Under the pieces are notes generated by a model, which did not search any database, had not been told where the DNA came from, and saw only the letters and a list, made by a program, of their open reading frames with translations. 27,367 nt of DNA, taken from IMG/VR virus record IMGVR_UViG_3300049483_000150, positions 1-27,367 of that record; one strand, given 5' to 3'. Positions 1 through 8,369 of this stretch are shown here, in pieces. Numbering within the stretch: position 1 is the first letter of the stretch; each line of letters begins with the position of its first letter. Source of the DNA: a virus. The position numbers and the translations under genes are program-made.

Positions 1-48
1 GCATGTCCAGTTGTTATTGCCGGTTACGGTGAAGTTATTCTGCGACAT
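1..48 (-). CDS. Start of an unidentified late gene (partial)
   Basis: Only the first 16 codons are inside the window, reading MSQNNFTVTGNNNWTC. The ATG at 46-48 overlaps the TAA of the upstream gene (TAATG), and an AAGG ribosome site lies about 10 bases upstream, so it is translationally coupled as the next gene of the late operon. The residues are polar and Asn/Thr-rich, which fits a beta-structured virion or surface protein like its neighbours. The family cannot be determined from this fragment. Confidence 0.6.
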   Translation of the reverse strand, partial: MSQNNFTVTGNNNWTC

Positions 49-1364
49 TAATTAACAACCTTAATCCAGGTTGAAGAAGTTGACTTTTTATATTCAAGCT
101 GAAATTGGGTGGAACTTACATCTCCCGTGGTGTTTATCAGAAAACGAATGCGCTTATTAACCCCTGCTGGCGCCGTAAGCCCCGTATCTTGATCGGCCGC
201 AAAAGAGGCCGCTGATTCGCTGCCGTCATCGTTAATGAAACGGTATCCCTCTTGTTCGCTGGTTGCAGTGACCGCTGACGGTTTAAGTACTACAGCACAG
301 ATTCCTCCGTCCGCAACGTCTGTCCAGGCAGATACGCCGACAGACGTGTTACCTGATGGGCTACCCTCAGCCCATGAACCTACCGCACTTCTATAGGTCG
401 TACCATAGGTAGTTACCTCTGAAATATTCTGGAACGTGGGGCTACCAACCGAAGCAGATCCAGTATATCCAAATACCCACCCGACAATCATATCACCAGA
501 CGATGCAGTTAGCGTTTTTGTGTCATAAGAGCCCGGCGATCCGGCCTGTACTCCATCTGTATCTCGTACGGCAGACGCCGTATCAATACCCTTGTAAAAC
601 CCATATACAATTTTTGCTCCATCGCCGCTTGATGTGCACGTTAAAGCTAATGTTTGACTTCCAGTTGCCGGAGAAACTTTGTAAAACAATGAGCCCTGGA
701 AATAGCTTGTACTGCCATCTCCGGCAATTTTTGTTAAGGCAGCTCCACCAATAGAACCGCTGGTAGCAATATTTCCGGCCGCGCTGTTATAACCTACAAT
801 TCCAACTATAATTATTTCTGCATCTGACGGTACGGTAATCGTTCCTGAATATCCAAATGGAATAGATCCAATATTAACTTCTATTTGAGTTAGGCTGCCT
901 ATGCGTTCTATTGCCATCGGGGACCCTCCAACATAAGACAGTCCAAACCTGCCGCCGCTCGCCGGGCTGATACTTTGTGAAGGTCCCTTGGCCCATACTG
1001 CCTCGTTGCTGTAAGGGCTTTCCAGATCGTAGTAAATATACTCATACTCATAACACGCTGTAGCATCGTTTGGGCATTTAGCGCCATGCACAAAAGCTTT
1101 TGCTGCAAAGTAGTAATTTCCAGAGGGCCACGTATCCGGCAACGACCACGATAATGAAGCACCGACATCAACCTGCTCCGTATAGCTTCCGCTTGCAGCG
1201 CCATAATATATCCTATACCCGGTAGGCGGGCAGCACCCATCGCATCCTGTGCAATTTCCAGCATCACAGCACACTTGATTTACAGGAGACGGCCCCCAAA
1301 CGAGAGTCGCTCCCGACGCTGCTGTTGCTATCAATAAAAATATTAGAACCAGTAAGCGGAGCAT
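48..1364 (-). CDS. Exported beta-rich protein with N-terminal fibronectin III-like region
   Basis: This encodes 438 residues. Residues 1-18 form a classical signal peptide (MLRLLVLIFLLIATAASG, then ATLVWG). Residues 20-120 resemble a fibronectin type III fold, with the GYRIYYG-type strand, and carry a Cys-rich insert (CCDAGNCTGCDGCC) around residues 32-45. The middle is Gly/Ser/Thr-rich and beta-predicted. The last 70 residues (GYRFINDDGSESAAS...RIRFLINTTGD...QFQLEYKKS) look like a repeat domain seen in phage and bacterial surface proteins. It follows another signal-peptide gene at the distal end of the tail cluster. A virion or adhesion role is inferred; a signal peptide is odd for a virion component, so it may act in the envelope of the infected cell. 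The ribosome site is weak and the start is close to the upstream TAG, suggesting coupling. Confidence 0.8.
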   Translation of the reverse strand: MLRLLVLIFLLIATAASGATLVWGPSPVNQVCCDAGNCTGCDGCCPPTGYRIYYGAASGSYTEQVDVGASLSWSLPDTWPSGNYYFAAKAFVHGAKCPNDATACYEYEYIYYDLESPYSNEAVWAKGPSQSISPASGGRFGLSYVGGSPMAIERIGSLTQIEVNIGSIPFGYSGTITVPSDAEIIIVGIVGYNSAAGNIATSGSIGGAALTKIAGDGSTSYFQGSLFYKVSPATGSQTLALTCTSSGDGAKIVYGFYKGIDTASAVRDTDGVQAGSPGSYDTKTLTASSGDMIVGWVFGYTGSASVGSPTFQNISEVTTYGTTYRSAVGSWAEGSPSGNTSVGVSAWTDVADGGICAVVLKPSAVTATSEQEGYRFINDDGSESAASFAADQDTGLTAPAGVNKRIRFLINTTGDVSSTQFQLEYKKSTSSTWIKVVN

Positions 1365-1368
1365 ACAT

Positions 1369-1713
1369 CTACGGCACCCAAATAACCGTCACGGTTCCGC
1401 CACTCGACGGGGCAATTTGCGCGTTGAGAACTGGGCCGGTGTAGGTTGCCACGTTTCCTGCAGTCCCGGCAGCGTCATAGGATTTTACAATAATCGCCTG
1501 ACCGAACGGGCCACCAACGGGCAAGTCAAAAGCGCATGTCGCAGGTGAAGCAGCCGCTAGGTCGCAACGTTGCGTCCCTGCCGGGTACTCGATCACCTCA
1601 TGATTGAGGTTTGGGCCGGGACTCTTGGTATAAGTGAAAGTAACATGCCAGTTTGCCGCATACGCCGGAAGCGCCATTGCCATAACTGCCAGAATAAAAA
1701 ACAGTTTTTTCAT
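1369..1713 (-). CDS. Small exported beta-rich protein
   Basis: This encodes 114 residues, starting at the ATG at 1713, which has AAGGAG about 10 bases upstream; a longer open frame to 1845 would overlap the preceding gene and lacks that site. Residues 1-18 are a signal peptide (MKKLFFILAVMAMALPAYA, cut before ANWHV). The mature part alternates hydrophobic and polar residues and carries two cysteines (RCDLAAASPATC) that could form a disulfide in the periplasm. The layout resembles a single fibronectin III-like domain. It sits 4 bases upstream of the larger signal-peptide gene at 48-1364, so the two may work together outside the cytoplasm. The function is unknown. Confidence 0.75.
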   Translation of the reverse strand: MKKLFFILAVMAMALPAYAANWHVTFTYTKSPGPNLNHEVIEYPAGTQRCDLAAASPATCAFDLPVGGPFGQAIIVKSYDAAGTAGNVATYTGPVLNAQIAPSSGGTVTVIWVP

Positions 1714-1726
1714 TGTTCTAATCTCC

Positions 1727-2149
1727 TTATGCCGGCGTCCCGTTAGACATCGCAAACTTAGGCTGAATCGTAATCGTGTCGCCGTTATTTGTCGGGGTAA
1801 AGTTGCTGGCAAAGCGCTCGCCCCAAATAACAGTATTCGCCGCATCGGTTACAAAATACCCAAAGCACGCGGCATTTCCGGTCAAGTTACTGGTAAACGT
1901 GAAAGTCTGGTTCGCGTAAATCGCATCGCTTGGGTCGTTTGCGGGAGTTACCGTCCAGCTGTTCAGCGCCAACGTTAGCGCCGCATAACCGCCGCCAGCC
2001 GCATCTGTAAAATTGGTGTTGTTGCTGGTCTGCAACGGCGTATAGTCGTTCGTGAACAGCCTCAACGTCAGGTTGTTACCGGCCCGCACCCCGTTGAAAT
2101 AGGTCTTCAAAAACTCGTCACATCCGATGTCAGTAAATACGATTGCCAT
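1727..2149 (-). CDS. Predicted virion protein, beta-rich
   Basis: This encodes 140 residues starting at ATG 2149, with AGGAGGT in front that also spells the last Gly-Gly codons of the upstream gene. The sequence has the pattern LTLRLFTNDYTP...GYAALTLALNSWTV...QTFTFTSN...GYFVTDAANTVIWGERF, which I recognise as a recurring small phage structural protein type found near tail genes. It has no signal peptide, so it is probably assembled into particles in the cytoplasm. The exact role (fibre, decoration or tail-associated) is not determined by the sequence. Confidence 0.75.
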   Translation of the reverse strand: MAIVFTDIGCDEFLKTYFNGVRAGNNLTLRLFTNDYTPLQTSNNTNFTDAAGGGYAALTLALNSWTVTPANDPSDAIYANQTFTFTSNLTGNAACFGYFVTDAANTVIWGERFASNFTPTNNGDTITIQPKFAMSNGTPA

Positions 2150-2151
2150 TT

Positions 2152-2640
2152 TTAACCTCCTACCTGTTCGATAATTACTTCCTGGATTAGTTTTGTCTGA
2201 TAGTTTCTGTCAGGGGTCATCTTCCATTTTTTGGGCTTTGTTAAAACTGCAATGATTTCGTCATTCGATTTAATTACTCTTTCGGTTTGACGAGAAATTT
2301 CGGTTGATACTTTATTTAAAGAAACGACAATCGTATTCGATAGCGCGCTGACCGATTCTCTAACCGATTCCATGATGGGTTTCATGTCGTCCGGTTCCTT
2401 TTCGTTCTCATTCGAAAGCATTTTGATGTCTTCGAGAACTTTAGACATAGACGACGAAAACGCATCTGACGCTTCCTTTAGTGCGCTTGGTATTTCTCTC
2501 GGAACGGACTGGATAACCTCTATCATTCGAGTTTGGTTTTTCTCGATCGCATCAAGAAAAACGAGCCCCGCTCTACCAAATTTATGGTCATTTTCAACAG
2601 AGTCTATAATCTTTTCTATCAACTTAGCCCGCTCGCTCAT
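2152..2640 (-). CDS. Alpha-helical coiled-coil protein, unknown function
   Basis: This encodes 162 residues with no recognised family. The protein is almost entirely helical, with heptad-like spacing from residue 1 to 135 (for example KLIEKIIDSVENDHKF and VSTEISRQTERVIKSNDEI), and no membrane segment or cysteines. AGGAG precedes the ATG at 2640. The gene is visibly more AT-rich than the tail genes on either side, and its lysine/asparagine-rich composition differs from theirs, which suggests a later insertion into the structural operon. It could be a chaperone for a neighbouring fibre, a minor virion protein, or an accessory gene unrelated to the particle. Confidence 0.7.
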   Translation of the reverse strand: MSERAKLIEKIIDSVENDHKFGRAGLVFLDAIEKNQTRMIEVIQSVPREIPSALKEASDAFSSSMSKVLEDIKMLSNENEKEPDDMKPIMESVRESVSALSNTIVVSLNKVSTEISRQTERVIKSNDEIIAVLTKPKKWKMTPDRNYQTKLIQEVIIEQVGG

Positions 2641-2674
2641 TAGAGGCTCCTGTTATTGTGCCGGCACATGACTT

Positions 2675-3208
2675 TCATCTGTCTAATAACCCATAATATC
2701 TAGACCTATTATAGGAAGGCTTTTCTAACAACGATGTTGATGTTGACTTTTCATCCGTGGTATTGAACCATCCCTCGCGTGTCCCGTAATTCATCCCGGT
2801 ATTAAGCAGCGAACCGAAAGCGCGCTGGTTAAGACCGGCGGCCACACCCTGCCCTTGCGCCATAGCCATCGTTCCCGCAGTCCTCAACCTGAGATTTTCT
2901 ATACCGCCGGACATCCGCAACAGAGCAACGTCAATCTCGCCCTGCATCTCAGTGTCGATCTCAAGTTCCGCCGAGTCCCCGGCCTGAAAACCACTCGCCG
3001 CCGTAGCTGCCCTTTGCGCCGATTTTGTCCGCGCCACACCGCTCTTTACCCTTTCAACGTTGATTTCGTTCAAGGCGCTCTGATAGTCGGCCTGGTAGCG
3101 CAAAATATCGCGCTGGTATCGGCTCTGCTTCAGGGCTTGACGTGCCCCGAACGCACTACCACCCGCCTGCATTGCGCTCCCGGCCAGCATTATTACCATC
3201 GGCCACAT
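2675..3208 (-). CDS. Internal virion protein, T7 gp14-like
   Basis: This encodes 177 residues. The N-terminus is a hydrophobic Gly/Ala-rich segment (MWPMVIMLAGSAMQAGGSAFGARQA), followed by a long helix rich in Arg, Gln and Ala (YQRDILRYQADYQSALNEINVERVKSG) and an alanine-rich stretch. This pattern is typical of podoviral ejected internal (core/pilot) proteins that help build the trans-envelope channel during DNA entry. Its place directly after the two tail tube genes matches the T7-like order. The GAGGTGGAA that serves as its ribosome site is inside the last codons of the tail tube B gene. The larger internal core proteins expected in T7-like phages are not seen in this window. Confidence 0.7.
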   Translation of the reverse strand: MWPMVIMLAGSAMQAGGSAFGARQALKQSRYQRDILRYQADYQSALNEINVERVKSGVARTKSAQRAATAASGFQAGDSAELEIDTEMQGEIDVALLRMSGGIENLRLRTAGTMAMAQGQGVAAGLNQRAFGSLLNTGMNYGTREGWFNTTDEKSTSTSLLEKPSYNRSRYYGLLDR

Positions 3209-3211
3209 AGG

Positions 3212-4921
3212 CTATTCCACCTCAATTTCCATTCCTACCGCGTCGATGTTTAATGGTAGCGGGTCGGATTGACGTATGAAAACAGTTTTCTCGGTCGAGC
3301 TCGAGTTGTTGCCCTCTCTGCGCGACAAATTCACGACATGGCCGTCCGTCAACGTGTTATTGGCAAACAACGGCGAGAGATAGTTGCTGTCCGGCCCATA
3401 GCTTCCGCCGGCGCTGTTGCGGCACCGGACCTGGATCTCGGTTATGCGCTTCGTCTTGAACATCGAATCTCCGGACTTTAACTCAGGCGAAACCGGCATG
3501 GTCTCAAGATCCGAAGTGTACCCAAGTCCCGCACGGGCCGCACCCGTCGGCGGCACTGATATATTGCCACTCGTAACCGTCGCCTGCCCTATCGATTCTC
3601 CGGCCACGTACTGCACTATCTCACCCTCAAGGTGTGATACACTCATCGATGTAAAGTTTCCGGCCGAAGTCGCTAAAATATGCGAATCCATGAAATCGGA
3701 ATTAGCAAAAGTCTTGTCGTGGAATCCCGCAAGACGTTCCATATAGGTTGCCGTGTTCCCTGAAATAACGCGGTCTATGGCCGCCCATAATTCGGTTTCG
3801 TAGGTTCCGGGGATGGTAGCAACCGATTGAATATTGCCGCTTGCCTGCCTGCTCCATGCGACGACCTTGTGCTCCTGCATGTAGGTCAAGGCTGCGATAG
3901 TCCCATCCGAAAGCCTGCACCACACAATTTCAAAAGGAGATTGCTGATAGGCGAGCTGGGTGACTGTCTTTTGGTTGAACAAGTGTTCGGATAGGATAGA
4001 AAGCTCACCGCTCTTATAGTCTCCCATGTCGTTCGGAGTAAGCTCACGCATTTTGGATGCCGGGTTGCCGGGATAGATGATTGTATCTCCGAGCTTCGCA
4101 GGCATGACGGCGGAGCTTCCGAAATAGCTTATCTTGTCTGCCTTCTTGTTTGTAGGTGATAGGGCAGTCGTGGCCCCGGTAGCTGCGGTAATCTGCCAGA
4201 TACCGGAATCGGCTCCCACAAGAATAGCCTTTGCCGACGCCAGCCAGTAAATAACATCAGACGTGCCGGACAAGAGATTGAGCGTCATGCCGTCAGAATC
4301 GTTCGTGCCGCTGGTCATGTCGGTATAGTTTCCGACTTTTGAAATCCACAAACGCGACGGGAAAAGGGTGGATGACGCATAGCATAAACGATCCTGGTAA
4401 AAGGCGCCCGTACGCGGATAGCCGTTGTTCGAACTCCATTCGGCCGGCGCGTTGTTGAAACTGACGTTGTTGCAGGTCCAGTTGTTATGCGCCGTACGCG
4501 TGATCTGTCTCGGAAAATAATTTTGATGGAAAACGAAAAGCGTGTCGTAGCTCTGAGTATATTGGAGATAGGGCAGATCGTTTGCGGCCCATGGGGTGGA
4601 CAATTCATAAGCATTATTGCCTGCCCCGAGTACGACACCGCCATCCTTGTAAACCCGCATCGTGCCGTTCTGGTGAGAGAGAATGTAGGCTTGCGTTTGA
4701 GAGAACTGGAACGGAATCAGTCTGGTTGTGACGTTATTATTCTTGCAGCTTCCGATAAACTCGAACCCAGGACGGCGCTGAACGCCCCCTTGAGGAAGCG
4801 GCACGAAGTTCAGCATGGTCTTGCACCCGCTCTTGTGTTTATCGATGTCCGTGCGCGTGTAGACCTTGGGGGAAAGTTCACCCGCGTTGAACACGTTTTT
4901 AACTGTGGGTATCGTGCCCAC
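3212..4921 (-). CDS. Tail tubular protein B (T7 gp12-like nozzle)
   Basis: This encodes 569 residues and forms the distal nozzle of the short tail in T7-like phages. The N-terminus carries the signature NVFNAGELSPKVYTRTDIDKHK followed by GC, NFVPLPQGGVQRRPGFEF and a run of beta strands (IPFQFSQTQAYILSHQNGTMRVYKDGG), which is characteristic of this family. A middle stretch YPGNPASKMRELTPNDMGDYKS...LSEHLF is also typical. It is shorter than the roughly 700-800 residues of T7 and many relatives. The start is GTG at 4921, directly next to the TAA of tail tubular protein A, with GGAGGA 9 bases upstream inside that gene. It should sit between the gp11-like ring and the fibres. Confidence 0.88.
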   Translation of the reverse strand: MGTIPTVKNVFNAGELSPKVYTRTDIDKHKSGCKTMLNFVPLPQGGVQRRPGFEFIGSCKNNNVTTRLIPFQFSQTQAYILSHQNGTMRVYKDGGVVLGAGNNAYELSTPWAANDLPYLQYTQSYDTLFVFHQNYFPRQITRTAHNNWTCNNVSFNNAPAEWSSNNGYPRTGAFYQDRLCYASSTLFPSRLWISKVGNYTDMTSGTNDSDGMTLNLLSGTSDVIYWLASAKAILVGADSGIWQITAATGATTALSPTNKKADKISYFGSSAVMPAKLGDTIIYPGNPASKMRELTPNDMGDYKSGELSILSEHLFNQKTVTQLAYQQSPFEIVWCRLSDGTIAALTYMQEHKVVAWSRQASGNIQSVATIPGTYETELWAAIDRVISGNTATYMERLAGFHDKTFANSDFMDSHILATSAGNFTSMSVSHLEGEIVQYVAGESIGQATVTSGNISVPPTGAARAGLGYTSDLETMPVSPELKSGDSMFKTKRITEIQVRCRNSAGGSYGPDSNYLSPLFANNTLTDGHVVNLSRREGNNSSSTEKTVFIRQSDPLPLNIDAVGMEIEVE

Positions 4922-5842
4922 TTATTCCCATCCTCCATCTCGTAAAGTCGGAGACGTGTTACGCACCAAATGAGCCGGGTCCGCTTGGCGTGCATCGCTT
5001 CGCTTGGTCTCGTTCAAGACCTGAGAATACCACTGCGCCATGTCCTTGATTGCTGCGTTTTTCTTTTGCAGTGGGTTGGCAAGCTCCATGGCAATGCGAG
5101 CCGCCCAGCACCGGGCGAAATGGTTCGGCATGTCCGCCACGACTGAAAAATCGCTGACATACTCAAGCACTGGGGCCGTTGATGTGCACAAGATGCGCCG
5201 GTCGTCGCCGGCCCCTACCACTTCAAACTGCGGGTTTCCAATAACCGAAACAGGGCGCAGCATATCCTCTGGCACGCGATATACATAGCCGTTCTGGTAA
5301 TCCGTAACCGCTTCATACCGCACCACCTTTCCGCCGCTTCCGTAGGCCGTAAAGTTTGTCCCGTTAAGTCCATAACATTCGAAAGTGTTGACTGCCTTAT
5401 TTGCAACTCGGACGACCATTCCGTTGATCTCGGTCATGCCGGTGACATCGTAAATTCTGACCAGCCACCCGTTCAGGAAACCATGAGACGCGGCAGTTAC
5501 GACAACCGGGTCCGCCGCGGTTATGCCGGTGATGGTTTTAAGGTTGGTCGTCTGGTTGTAATCGGAATCCTCGGTCCCATCATCGAGCGATAACTGCTGA
5601 TGACGCTTGGCGAACTGCCAATTGTGGTCTTCCAGGACGGCTTTCCGACAGGTGTCGTAAACGACATTGCACAATACTTCCTCTTTTTTACTGGTGCTGG
5701 TAATCGTCCCGACGTTATCCAGAGCGTCCGGGTCGGCCCCCAGCCATGTCATGGCCAACTTACACACGGCGAGCTCGGTATTAAGACCGCTTCCCGAAGC
5801 CGATATGACGCCAGCACTCGATGCCCAAAATACAGGAGACAT
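4922..5842 (-). CDS. Tail tubular protein A (T7 gp11-like adaptor)
   Basis: This encodes 306 residues. The segment ELAVCKLAMTWLGAD...SKKEEVLCNVVYDTCRKAVLEDHNW at roughly residues 23-77 is the hallmark of the gp11/gp4-type head-tail adaptor: a helical hairpin in which alternating residues contact the portal ring. Unlike the shortest gp11 proteins, it has a beta-rich insert at about residues 100-190 (VDPVVVTAASHGFLNGWLVRIYDVTG), a Gly-rich strand repeat also seen in longer relatives. The C-terminal part (FARCWAARIAMELANPLQKKNAAIKDMAQWYSQVLNETKRSDARQ) is again helical and typical. The gene follows the tailspike by 2 bases; the start is ATG 5842 with AGGA upstream. Confidence 0.87.
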   Translation of the reverse strand: MSPVFWASSAGVISASGSGLNTELAVCKLAMTWLGADPDALDNVGTITSTSKKEEVLCNVVYDTCRKAVLEDHNWQFAKRHQQLSLDDGTEDSDYNQTTNLKTITGITAADPVVVTAASHGFLNGWLVRIYDVTGMTEINGMVVRVANKAVNTFECYGLNGTNFTAYGSGGKVVRYEAVTDYQNGYVYRVPEDMLRPVSVIGNPQFEVVGAGDDRRILCTSTAPVLEYVSDFSVVADMPNHFARCWAARIAMELANPLQKKNAAIKDMAQWYSQVLNETKRSDARQADPAHLVRNTSPTLRDGGWE

Positions 5843-5844
5843 TT

Positions 5845-7182
5845 TTAGTATCCTATTGCGATAACTTCCGCATTGGTGTTATTGGCCGACGCCGCAAGGG
5901 ATGCGTTGGATGCCGAGTGAGTCCCGCAAAAAATAGTTTGAGTTGATGCTGACGAGGCTGACGCAGTTACCCGCAGGACCGCTGTTGGGAATGGGATCGG
6001 GAAACTATACGCGCCAAAGGATGTTCCCACCGTTGGTTTTAGCCATTGTATTATCAGCCCGCCCGGCAACGTTGCATAACCATTGCCGGCATAACTGCGT
6101 GGTAAAGCTGCGCCGGCTATAATCATGCTGTTGTTTCCGAAGTTGCTCGTACCGCCTACCTGAGTTTTTACCGTTCCCTGGAAATCGCACTGGATCGTAT
6201 TATTCGAAAATACAAGGGTGTCTACCAGTCCAGAAAAATGCGAATCGACAGTTTCGGAAACGTACAATTGATCCAAACAGGTCAAGTTTACCTTGGCGTC
6301 TGTCGTGCGGGTGAGGTTATTCCCGGCCCCTCCCGTAACTACCACTGTACCATTGACCCACAAATCGGATGACATTAGATTCGTGGCATTGATGAAACGA
6401 CAACATTCACTGTGAGTATTCCCATGAAACAAAAAACACCTTCGCGCATTGAAATCGCGCAACCCCTGAGACCCGCTGACCGCATTCAGAACCCCGTCGA
6501 CCAATAGCGCACGATGATATGTTCCGGTATTGGTGTACGTCACAACCACCCCGTCAATGTAATGATAGCCGCACACATCGTTGGCTCCGGTTGTAAAAAC
6601 CAGCATGGAGCCGTTGGTCGTTCCGTTTCCGGCCCTGATCTGGCATCGCTCTATACCCCCGCCATTCGACAGGTTGCCGCTCCACGTAAGAAAGCCTTCG
6701 TTATTATTGGACGCGTTGTAATTGCGCGTGAACGTGGTTTGGCTCATGCCCTGACCACAGAGCACCACCCCCTTGTTTATGTTTGCCGGCTTCGAGTTGA
6801 AAACGTAGGTGCCAGTGTCGAACTCTATCCGTACTGCTTTCAAACTGCTTATGTCGCTAATCATTTGGTCAAAAGCAGACTTCATGTCGGAGCCGTTGCT
6901 CAGAACTCCAAAATCCTCGGCCTTTACGACGTCCGTTGAAATGGGTCTGCCGTAGTCTGATAAAACCCAGCGCTTGGTTCCGGCGTTCGAATCCGGTGAA
7001 ATAACATTGGGAGAAGATTCCGAGGCTCCGCTATCTTCATCCAGGGTATAGGTGTAGGTTATTCCCGAAGTCGTAATCACAACCGCGCCATCGCCGTTTT
7101 TCAACAGCGATCCATCGAGAGAATCAAGCGACTCTGCATCACCACCCGTCAATTTGGTGTAAGGATAAAAAAAATAGTCCAT
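5845..7182 (-). CDS. Tailspike / tail fibre with right-handed beta-helix
   Basis: This encodes 445 residues. Residues 1-80 are a small head-binding-like beta domain. Residues 86-150 (VVKAEDFGVLSNGSDMKSAFDQMISDI...IEFDTGTYVFNSKPANINKGVVLCGQG) are the usual opening of a pectate-lyase-like beta-helix spike: an amphipathic entry helix followed by the first rungs. Long beta-rungs follow to about residue 370. The C-terminus (PGGLIIQWLKPTVGTSFGAYSFPIPFPTAVLRVTASASS) matches the gp53-like or H-type C-terminal domain found on tail fibres. It should bind, and perhaps cut, a host surface glycan; catalytic residues cannot be assigned by eye. It is unusual that the spike is encoded before the tail tube genes. 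Confidence 0.82.
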   Translation of the reverse strand: MDYFFYPYTKLTGGDAESLDSLDGSLLKNGDGAVVITTSGITYTYTLDEDSGASESSPNVISPDSNAGTKRWVLSDYGRPISTDVVKAEDFGVLSNGSDMKSAFDQMISDISSLKAVRIEFDTGTYVFNSKPANINKGVVLCGQGMSQTTFTRNYNASNNNEGFLTWSGNLSNGGGIERCQIRAGNGTTNGSMLVFTTGANDVCGYHYIDGVVVTYTNTGTYHRALLVDGVLNAVSGSQGLRDFNARRCFLFHGNTHSECCRFINATNLMSSDLWVNGTVVVTGGAGNNLTRTTDAKVNLTCLDQLYVSETVDSHFSGLVDTLVFSNNTIQCDFQGTVKTQVGGTSNFGNNSMIIAGAALPRSYAGNGYATLPGGLIIQWLKPTVGTSFGAYSFPIPFPTAVLRVTASASSASTQTIFCGTHSASNASLAASANNTNAEVIAIGY

Positions 7183-7183
7183 A

Positions 7184-7549
7184 TCAATCCTTGTTTAGGG
7201 CAGGTCGTCCCGGCTTTCTTGGCCCGGTGTCCGTCTTGGATTCTGCCATTTCACGGCGTTTGAGTTCCATCCAAATCCTTTTTCGGTTCCAGTCCTTCGG
7301 CACTTCCATAAACCGCGATAGTTCTTCGATCAAAACAGCCGAAGATCTCGTGTCATCCGCGGCAGAGTAAACCGTCCTCTTTTCCTTCTGTTGCTCGTAG
7401 ACCTTATCCTCGTATTCCGACTCAAGCACGAAATACTCAGGTTGCGGGGGATACTTTGCTTTGATCCATTCGGCCGGAAACCAGTCCCCTTTTTTAAAGT
7501 GCTTCTTGTAAGCAAAACACTCCCTGTAACATCGATACTTTATAGCCAT
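7184..7549 (-). CDS. Hypothetical late protein, basic C-terminus
   Basis: This encodes 121 residues from the ATG at 7549, which has AAAGGGG upstream; a frame extending to 7624 would run into the preceding gene and is not needed. The protein begins with an aromatic/Cys stretch (MAIKYRCYRECFAYKKHFKKGDWFPAEWI), a pattern found in small capsid-region proteins that may fold as a short beta barrel, then a charged helical part and a Lys/Arg/Pro tail (GPRKPGRPALNKD). No family is recognised. Its place between the capsid and tail genes suggests a head-completion or assembly role. The AAGGA of its final codons is the ribosome site of the tailspike gene. Confidence 0.65.
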   Translation of the reverse strand: MAIKYRCYRECFAYKKHFKKGDWFPAEWIKAKYPPQPEYFVLESEYEDKVYEQQKEKRTVYSAADDTRSSAVLIEELSRFMEVPKDWNRKRIWMELKRREMAESKTDTGPRKPGRPALNKD

Positions 7550-7610
7550 CGTCGGCCCCTTTCTGGTAGGTGGCGTATAGACCATGCGCGGCCGCACGGT
7601 CCGGTTGAGT

Positions 7611-7844
7611 TTAGGTCCCGTCAACGATCGTGATGGTCAGAGTGTCAGCGGACACCAAGCCAGTGCTGCCATTCATCGCTTTGTTGGTGTAAAGAATACC
7701 CTCAATATGATTATTGGCGGCAGTTGAACTTGACCGGAAGTGATACTTGTGCATCAGGTCCGGTTTGATGTTCAACCGCTGCGCCGTATTCTGAGCGTGC
7801 GGCACACCTTTTCCCTTGTAGGCATTTACTGCATAGTTTGCCAT
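7611..7844 (-). CDS. Small hypothetical structural-region protein
   Basis: This encodes 77 residues starting at ATG 7844 with AAGGAG in front. It lies just after the capsid cement gene and a strong intergenic hairpin. The sequence is rich in Asn, Thr, Ser and Ala with beta-like stretches (IEGILYTNK and ADTLTITIVDG), and it has no cysteines or membrane segment. Such small beta proteins next to capsid genes are often minor capsid or decoration proteins; that is inference only. No family is recognised. Confidence 0.65.
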   Translation of the reverse strand: MANYAVNAYKGKGVPHAQNTAQRLNIKPDLMHKYHFRSSSTAANNHIEGILYTNKAMNGSTGLVSADTLTITIVDGT

Positions 7845-7864
7845 CTATCATTCTCCTTGAATTT

Positions 7865-7888
7865 GCCGGGGGTTTTGAGGCCCCCGGC
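7865..7888 (-). terminator. GC-rich hairpin after the capsid genes
   Basis: A perfect 8-bp stem, GCCGGGGG / CCCCCGGC, encloses an 8-base loop. It lies 9 bases past the stop of the cement gene. There is no U-run after it on either strand, so it is more likely a transcript-stabilising, RNase-processing or partial-termination hairpin than a full intrinsic terminator. It would cap the highly expressed capsid-cement message. Confidence 0.6.
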
Positions 7889-7897
7889 GTCATTTTG

Positions 7898-8335
7898 TTA
7901 GTCCGTCTTCTCGCCCTTATCGGCGGTAAGCCAGCAACACAGATTACCAGCGGAAACGTTGCCAATGGTCGTAGCAATCGCTCCCAGGTACTTCAGCCGT
8001 TCTGTCCCGTGCGGAACCATCGCCTTGTACTTGGTTCCAGCGGCCGCGTTGTTCGCAACCGTAACCGAGCAAATCGTGGTGCCGGTCGCGTTCAGGTTGT
8101 TGGTGGCCGCGGTCTTGAGGCTGACCGTAGCACCGCCGGCCGTATAAGCGGTTGAAACCACCACAACAAAGGTCATCCCGCCAATTTGCGCGTTGATATT
8201 GGCATTGTTTCCCGGGAAAGCGCCCTTGTTGGTGGCCGCATTGTTCTTCTGACTCACAATCGCGCCGATCGTGGTGGCATTGTTGCCGGTCATGGCCTCG
8301 TTATCCATGAATTCAAGTTCGTATTGAACTGCCAT
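7898..8335 (-). CDS. Capsid cement/decoration protein, Bbp16-like
   Basis: This encodes 145 residues. The pattern MTFVVVVSTAYTAGGATVSLKTAATNN in the middle and MVPHGTERLKYLGAIATTIGNVSAGNLCCWLTAD at the end matches the Bbp16-type capsid cement proteins of Bordetella phage BPP-1-like podoviruses, where trimers bind the outside of the shell and stabilise it. Its place immediately downstream of the major capsid gene supports this. The start is ATG 8335 with AAGGAG about 12 bases upstream. The CC pair near the C-terminus (residues 134-135) is unusual for a virion protein but not diagnostic. The assignment rests on remembered family patterns, not an alignment. Confidence 0.78.
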   Translation of the reverse strand: MAVQYELEFMDNEAMTGNNATTIGAIVSQKNNAATNKGAFPGNNANINAQIGGMTFVVVVSTAYTAGGATVSLKTAATNNLNATGTTICSVTVANNAAAGTKYKAMVPHGTERLKYLGAIATTIGNVSAGNLCCWLTADKGEKTD

Positions 8336-8369
8336 TGCTATCGTTCTCCTTCGCCTAAGCGGTTAAAAG

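Noticed and set aside
1714-1845. 44-residue N-terminal extension of the small exported protein
   Set aside because: The extension overlaps the preceding structural gene and hides the signal peptide; the ATG at 1713 has a strong ribosome site.
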